The notes under the pieces are model-generated. The model did no database searches, was not told the origin of the DNA, and was given only the letters and a program-made list of their open reading frames with translations. From Paenibacillus glycanilyticus (GTDB lineage Bacteria > Bacillota > Bacilli > Paenibacillales > Paenibacillaceae): 64,000 nt of DNA. The translations under genes were made by a program, and so were the position numbers. Positions within the stretch are counted from its first letter, which is position 1. Each line of letters starts with the position of its first letter. Shown here one piece after another: positions 61,001 to 64,000 of the stretch. The stretch lies in contig NZ_BSSQ01000011.1 in NCBI RefSeq assembly GCF_030161375.1, positions 129,041-193,040 on the forward strand. Reading direction: 5' to 3'.

Positions 61001-61083
61001 TGTACGAATTGATGTTCTTCCGCGCTTCCCGCAAACAGCGCCGTGCGAAAGCGCAAGCTGCCAAAACGGTTTCAGCGGTCTAA
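58066..61083 (+). CDS. RND-family efflux pump, SwrC/AcrB-like
   Basis: A 1005-aa transporter with 12 TMs in the RND layout: TM1, porter domain (about 35-325), TM2-6 (about 330-520), TM7, second porter domain (about 545-820), TM8-12. Proton-relay Asp residues are in GVAVAVGRLVDDSIVVIENIYR (TM4). No membrane-fusion adaptor is encoded next to it. Gram-positive relatives include SwrC/YerP, which gives surfactin resistance in B. subtilis. GAGAAGGAG precedes the ATG. Confidence 0.93.
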   Translation: MNKLTEWSFRNKAAVILIVIMSLTVGVISYLKLPMEFLPEADNPQVMVTVIGPGIDAKSMEQQVTNPLEEAVMFTKGKTDMFSTSGNGYAQVNVNFDSNTNMKEAKAEIERSVDQVQLPQGVMKPFVVQFNTSMIPISWIVLTFDEGLSEQEKEAKIKLVNTELQKSEGAGQISVNGKTTPTVHITPDTSKLAQKGLPVQSLLGVLQGRGVSASIGERNVDGAAGNINVYDEITSIDTLRNLTVAPGVKLSDVAIVEESKDQESISRMNGKDAILFTISKSANANAVSTGKNIEKTVERLNKDVKGVEAVVLLSTAETVVHSVDSMLREVLLGALFATIVILLFMRNFRATIVTIVSIPLSLGITLYLLDLSGVTLNIITLGGVAVAVGRLVDDSIVVIENIYRKLQKEPFSVAVITGATKEVATAITSSTLVTVAVFLPMGLLRGSLQAFLLPFALTVAYSLLSSLLVALTVVPLLSSILLRGTKEKPHKSSEKFSSFIRWNLQHKWITLVIALLLFVGSIGAYVMMPKGALDSSSAENLNVSLQYPSDTPAEKVEQGGTQLETYLKDNKNVEWVIMQLGNSSDNAQYGGVSSPTLVTYMIDLKKGVDAELFMNEVKQQKTNFTDAELSVNATDLMMGGGGSQVFVDITGDDPEKLTQTADQLMASIKPIEGVLKVQSNQEEKKPVYTFQVDPAKANGQDVSMQLQSILNPVPLGNIQVNGRDTAVVMQPVVNPATEADLNKLTIATESGAVPVSSVAKLVRTEEPSLYYHKEGKVYVRITAEADSEKLSVVGKDIQKAADKLTLPDGVELSVGGASADQASDFADIGMTALISIGIVYLIMVLTFKTLRAPLAIMFSLPLAAIGAIVGLMVSGVTPDFTAMFGALMLIGIVVTNAIVLIDRVKQNEETMPIRDALVEAATTRMRPIIMTAVATICAMLPLVFGSSESGSIVSQSLAIVVIGGLAAATLLTLIVVPCMYELMFFRASRKQRRAKAQAAKTVSAV

Positions 61084-61095
61084 TAAATTCAATCA

Positions 61096-61133
61096 AAAAA
61101 AGCTGTGCGGACTTTCATCCGCACAGCTTTTTG
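61096..61133 (+). terminator. Terminator of the RND gene
   Basis: AAAAAGCTGTGCGGA pairs with TCCGCACAGCTTTTT around CTTTCA. Confidence 0.93.
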
Positions 61134-61191
61134 GTCTTCTCCAGCCTTTGAATCGTTTTTTGCTTCTGTTTAAGGTTAATCGGCAAACGAA

Positions 61192-61304
61192 GCATGAAAT
61201 GATTCTGGAGAAACGCAGTGGTCGCTTTTGTGAGTGGATTCCCTCCATGTACAATCTAATCGAAGGAATCCACGAGCAATGGCGATCGGAAGAACATTTC
61301 ATGC
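61192..61304. repeat. Large imperfect inverted repeat (MITE/REP-like)
   Basis: The outer arms GCATGAAATG (61192-61201) and CATTTCATGC (61295-61304) are perfect. The inner arms TGGATTCC (61235-61242) and GGAATCCA (61265-61272) are also perfect, with looser pairing between. It lies between the RND terminator and the yktB gene and codes nothing convincing. It may be a dispersed small repeat or MITE. Confidence 0.65.
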
Positions 61305-61331
61305 GTAGTGTGCCTTATTAACCTGATCTTC

Positions 61332-61976
61332 CTAAACAGTAGCAGCCAAACGATACAAAGGCATCAACGTTTCGTAGGTGTCCTGAGCCAGCTTGTACAG
61401 CGCGTCTCCATCCTGAAGCAGCGGGTCGCCGGCGGGAAGGTGGCGGCCGATCAGCAGCTCGGCTTTTTGCACGTCGCGCAGGCGGGTCAAAGCGTTGGTC
61501 CAATCCTGCCTGTTCATGTCGCTGACCGGCTTGGATTCTTTCTTCATATGGTCAAGGGACAGCACATAATCGGAAGGGACGGCAGCAATGACCTCGTCCA
61601 GATGTTCCAAATAGGTTGAAGCGATTTTCGATTTGTTGGGCGCTTCATAAATAAGGGCAAACCACAAAAACAGGTGGTCGTCAAACAATCCCATTTGGAA
61701 ATGCGGATGTGCTTTGTAACCGCGTTTATTGTTGCAGATGGCTAGCCAAGTGTCTTTTGGCGGATTAACGGTGCGGCGCGCGTGTTTGGCAATGTGCAGG
61801 AACATTTCATCGCCTGCCTGCACGGCGATATCGCCCGTCAATTTTTCGCCCAGATAGCGGAATTTCGGACGGATTCTTTCCTCGATAGCGGTCATCCGCT
61901 GTTCCAGGCCGTCAATTAGAAAGGTATCAAAGTCCTTTTGTTCAAAGCCGGTAAAGCCGGTTGTCGTAGTTGTCAT
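61332..61976 (-). CDS. yktB: DUF1054 / UPF0637 protein (YktB-like)
   Basis: A 214-aa soluble protein starting MTTTTTGFTGFEQKDFDTFLIDGLEQRM, continuing with PKFRYLGEKL, HIAKHARRTVNPPKDTWLAICNNKRGYKAHPHFQMGLF and HLFLWFALIYE, the DUF1054 pattern. A structure is known for a relative, but no function. The length is normal. Confidence 0.88.
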   Translation of the reverse strand: MTTTTTGFTGFEQKDFDTFLIDGLEQRMTAIEERIRPKFRYLGEKLTGDIAVQAGDEMFLHIAKHARRTVNPPKDTWLAICNNKRGYKAHPHFQMGLFDDHLFLWFALIYEAPNKSKIASTYLEHLDEVIAAVPSDYVLSLDHMKKESKPVSDMNRQDWTNALTRLRDVQKAELLIGRHLPAGDPLLQDGDALYKLAQDTYETLMPLYRLAATV

Positions 61977-62055
61977 CTATATTTTCTCTCCTCACAGGTA
62001 ATAATCGATAATAGTAAGGTTGATTATAGCACATTTGTTCCTATTCAAACATCTA

Positions 62056-62083
62056 TTGACGGGATATGTCCACTTGTTATAAA
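62056..62083 (+). promoter_or_regulatory. Promoter of the proS leader
   Basis: TTGACG (62056-62061), a 16-bp spacer and TATAAA (62078-62083). Confidence 0.72.
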
Positions 62084-62089
62084 GTTATC

Positions 62090-62354
62090 TAAATATTCAA
62101 ACAGCATTGAACGAGGTCGATTTCCTAAGCATACGTTCATTCCAGAGAGGGAGCCCTCGGCTGCAAGGCTTCTATGATCGCTTACTTCATCATCCTGCCT
62201 TGGGAGCTGCAGCGGCTGCTTATTGTATTGCCAGCCGGTTGCCGGGATCTATTCCCGTTATCAGTTAAGAGCCGATGGCAGTAGATCAACTATTCGGCTA
62301 ATTAAGGGTGGTACCACGAGCACATTCGTCCCTTGCGAATGTGCTCTTTTTTTT
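62090..62354 (+). promoter_or_regulatory. T-box leader controlling proS
   Basis: A leader of about 265 nt. The conserved T-box AGGGTGGTACCACG is at 62305-62318. The terminator GAGCACATTCG (62318-62328) with CGAATGTGCTC (62336-62346), followed by eight T, shares its 5' arm with the antiterminator. Stem I features (AGAGAGGGAG near 62141 and GGCTG near 62159) are visible. Uncharged tRNA-Pro should favour readthrough. A CCT at 62194-62196 is a possible specifier codon but I could not confirm its loop. Confidence 0.85.
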
Positions 62355-62378
62355 CACATAAGTCAGGAGTGAGAACCT

Positions 62379-64000
62379 ATGCGTCAAAGTCAACTATTAT
62401 TACCAACCTTGCGCGAAGCGCCGTCAGAAGCGGAAGCCGTAAGCCATCAGCTTATGCTACGGGCGGGATTAATCCGGCAACTTGCGGCCGGGATTTATAC
62501 GTATCTGCCGCTTGGACGGCGCGTGCTGCGAAGGCTGGAGACGATTATCCGGGAAGAAATGGACAAGACCGGCGCGCAGGAAATTTGGATGCCGGCGATG
62601 CAGCCGGCGGATCTATGGCGCCAGTCGGGCCGTTACGAACGATACGGTCCCGAGCTTGTCCGGCTAAGAGATAGACATGACCGTGAATTTGCGCTCGGGC
62701 CTACGCATGAGGAAGTTATTACGGATCTCATGCGCGGAGAAATCAACTCCTACCGGCAGCTTCCTTCCACCTTGTATCAGATCCAGACGAAATTCAGGGA
62801 CGAGAAACGGCCTCGGTACGGGCTTCTTAGAGGCAGAGAGTTTTTGATGAAGGATGCCTATTCCTTTGATGAATCGTGGGAGGGGCTCAATACCAGTTAC
62901 GACAAGATGTATGAAGCGTATCACCGGATTTTCTCGCGCTGCGGCTTACGCTTCCGTCCGGTAGAAGCGGATGCGGGGACGATCGGCGGAGAGGGCGGCA
63001 CTCATGAATTCATGGCGCTGGCGGATATTGGGGAAGATACAATTGCAGCATGTACGCATTGTCAGTACGCGGCCAATCTGGAGAAAGCCAGTTACAGATT
63101 TGTAGAACTGCCTTTACAAAACGAAACTTCGGATATCGCGGAGCTGGAAAAAATCTATACGCCAAACGCGAGGAAAATAGAAGAGCTCGTTCAATCGCTG
63201 AACATTCCGTCCGATCATATATTGAAGACGTTGCTATTCCAGGCTGACGGCAAGCCGGTTGCCGTTGTTGTCCGCGGAGACCATGAAGTCAACGAGATCA
63301 AACTAGCCGGTTTGCTCAAGGCAAGTGAGCTGGAGCTGGTTGACCAGGCAACGGCGGAGCAGTTGACGGGCGCAAAGCTTGGCTTTGCCGGTCCAATCGG
63401 ACTCTCAATTCCGGTTATCGTGGATTATGCCGCTGCCCAAGTGCAATCTGGCTTGGCAGGGGCGAACGAAACGGATTTTCATTGGAAGAATGTCCGCGTA
63501 GGCATCCATTTCCAAATTGCTTTGCTCGGGGATATACGAAATGCCGTCCCGGGAGATGGTTGTCCGAATTGCACGGAAGGCCAGCTCCAAATGTACCGGG
63601 GGATCGAGGTTGGGCAAGTGTTCAAACTCGGCACGAAATACAGCGAAGCGATGAACGCCTCCTTTCTGGATGCAGAAGGGGTAGACAAACCAATCATCAT
63701 GGGCTGTTACGGAATCGGCATATCGAGAGTCATGTCCGCCGTTGTAGAGCAGCATTATGATGAGCAGGGGATTAGATGGCCGCTGGAACTTGCCCCTTAC
63801 CAAGTTCATATCGTACCTGTGTCCGCCAAAGACGAGACGCAAATGAAAGCAGCCGCCGAGCTTTACGGCAGCCTGATTGCGGCAGGGATTGAGGTATTGC
63901 TGGATGACCGGGACGAGCGTGCGGGAGTCAAGTTCAAGGACTCGGATCTCATTGGCATTCCGGTTCGGATCGTGGTCGGAAGACAGGCGGCGGAAGGTGT
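62379..64000 (+). CDS. proS: Prolyl-tRNA synthetase (3' end cut by window)
   Basis: The first 540 residues of a bacterial-type class II ProRS. The N-terminus MRQSQLLLPTLREAPSEAEA is typical. Motif 1 and motif 2 (TKFRDEKRPRYGLLRGREFLMKDAYSFD) are present, then an editing (INS) insertion domain (about 225-400), the motif 3 region GCYGIGISRVMSAVVEQ, and the beginning of the anticodon-binding domain (PYQVHIVPVSAKD). The frame is open to the last base of the window. AGGAGTGA precedes the ATG. It is controlled by the upstream T-box. Confidence 0.95.
   Translation, partial: MRQSQLLLPTLREAPSEAEAVSHQLMLRAGLIRQLAAGIYTYLPLGRRVLRRLETIIREEMDKTGAQEIWMPAMQPADLWRQSGRYERYGPELVRLRDRHDREFALGPTHEEVITDLMRGEINSYRQLPSTLYQIQTKFRDEKRPRYGLLRGREFLMKDAYSFDESWEGLNTSYDKMYEAYHRIFSRCGLRFRPVEADAGTIGGEGGTHEFMALADIGEDTIAACTHCQYAANLEKASYRFVELPLQNETSDIAELEKIYTPNARKIEELVQSLNIPSDHILKTLLFQADGKPVAVVVRGDHEVNEIKLAGLLKASELELVDQATAEQLTGAKLGFAGPIGLSIPVIVDYAAAQVQSGLAGANETDFHWKNVRVGIHFQIALLGDIRNAVPGDGCPNCTEGQLQMYRGIEVGQVFKLGTKYSEAMNASFLDAEGVDKPIIMGCYGIGISRVMSAVVEQHYDEQGIRWPLELAPYQVHIVPVSAKDETQMKAAAELYGSLIAAGIEVLLDDRDERAGVKFKDSDLIGIPVRIVVGRQAAEG

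Noticed and set aside
61043..61321. ORFs on both strands through the inverted repeat after the RND gene
   Set aside because: No ribosome sites, and the open frames overlap the RND 3' end, its terminator and the repeat.
62190..62200. CCT as the T-box specifier codon
   Set aside because: I could not show the specifier loop pairing by eye, so it is mentioned only as a possibility.

Overview
The window is a low-to-mid GC Firmicute chromosome segment that most resembles Paenibacillus. The evidence is the single pyrR-led pyrimidine operon with a PyrR attenuator, the acetylase-route dapH/dapL/patA genes, tRNA genes that encode CCA, a T-box before proS, SLH-domain exported proteins, and small Bacillus/Paenibacillus families (YteA, YktB, YrzB/DUF1292, DUF1885, DUF3892). 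The first 20 bases are a leftover Nextera (Tn5 mosaic end) adapter, so position 1 is an assembly contig end. The right end cuts proS.

Layout: 1-5.7 kb holds yteA, lspA, an RluD-type pseudouridine synthase and the dapH-dapL / patA lysine-DAP genes. 5.8-14.9 kb is the pyrimidine operon pyrR-pyrB-pyrC-carA-carB-pyrF-pyrE, with promoter, PyrR-binding hairpin and attenuator; pyrP, pyrK and pyrD are absent. 15-16.7 kb is a chemoreceptor. 16.9-24 kb is an unusual five-gene operon: ATPase, lipoprotein adaptor, giant FtsX permease, second ATPase, solute-binding lipoprotein. 24-28 kb has a YjcG-like protein, three tRNAs (fMet, CAU/Ile2-like, Leu), an RNase H with a viroplasmin-type N-terminus, ung and an SLH protein. 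28-34 kb (minus strand) is a seven-gene CDP-hexose and glycan cluster. 34-36 kb has a CDF metal transporter, a tiny conserved-looking ORF and an orphan phage terminase small subunit.

From 36,028 to 44,120 lies an AT-rich integrative element in the 3' end of a tRNA-Val(GAC) gene, bounded by 48-bp direct repeats. It carries an S24-type repressor, a Rep_trans/MobT-like initiator, an excisionase-like protein, a tyrosine integrase, an IS110-family insertion whose 5' non-coding region looks like a bridge RNA gene, and two unknown cargo genes (a two-TM protein and a treble-clef HNH protein). Paired GTGACCAA repeats just inside both ends look like integrase arm sites. No conjugation genes are present, so it looks like a small mobilizable or satellite-type element.

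44-48 kb holds a cupin and a minus-strand group of an ECF sigma/anti-sigma pair plus two exported cupredoxin proteins, one fused to SLH and COG4315-type repeats. 48-55 kb is mainly housekeeping and small hypothetical genes, an Orn/Lys/Arg decarboxylase, an MFS exporter and a YitT protein. 55.3-61.1 kb is an export locus: an ABC ATPase-permease-TetR operon divergent from an RND pump, with two palindromic operators placed over the ABC promoter. 61-64 kb has a 113-bp imperfect inverted repeat, yktB, and a T-box-controlled proS.

All calls come from reading the sequence and from recalled family knowledge; no database search was run.
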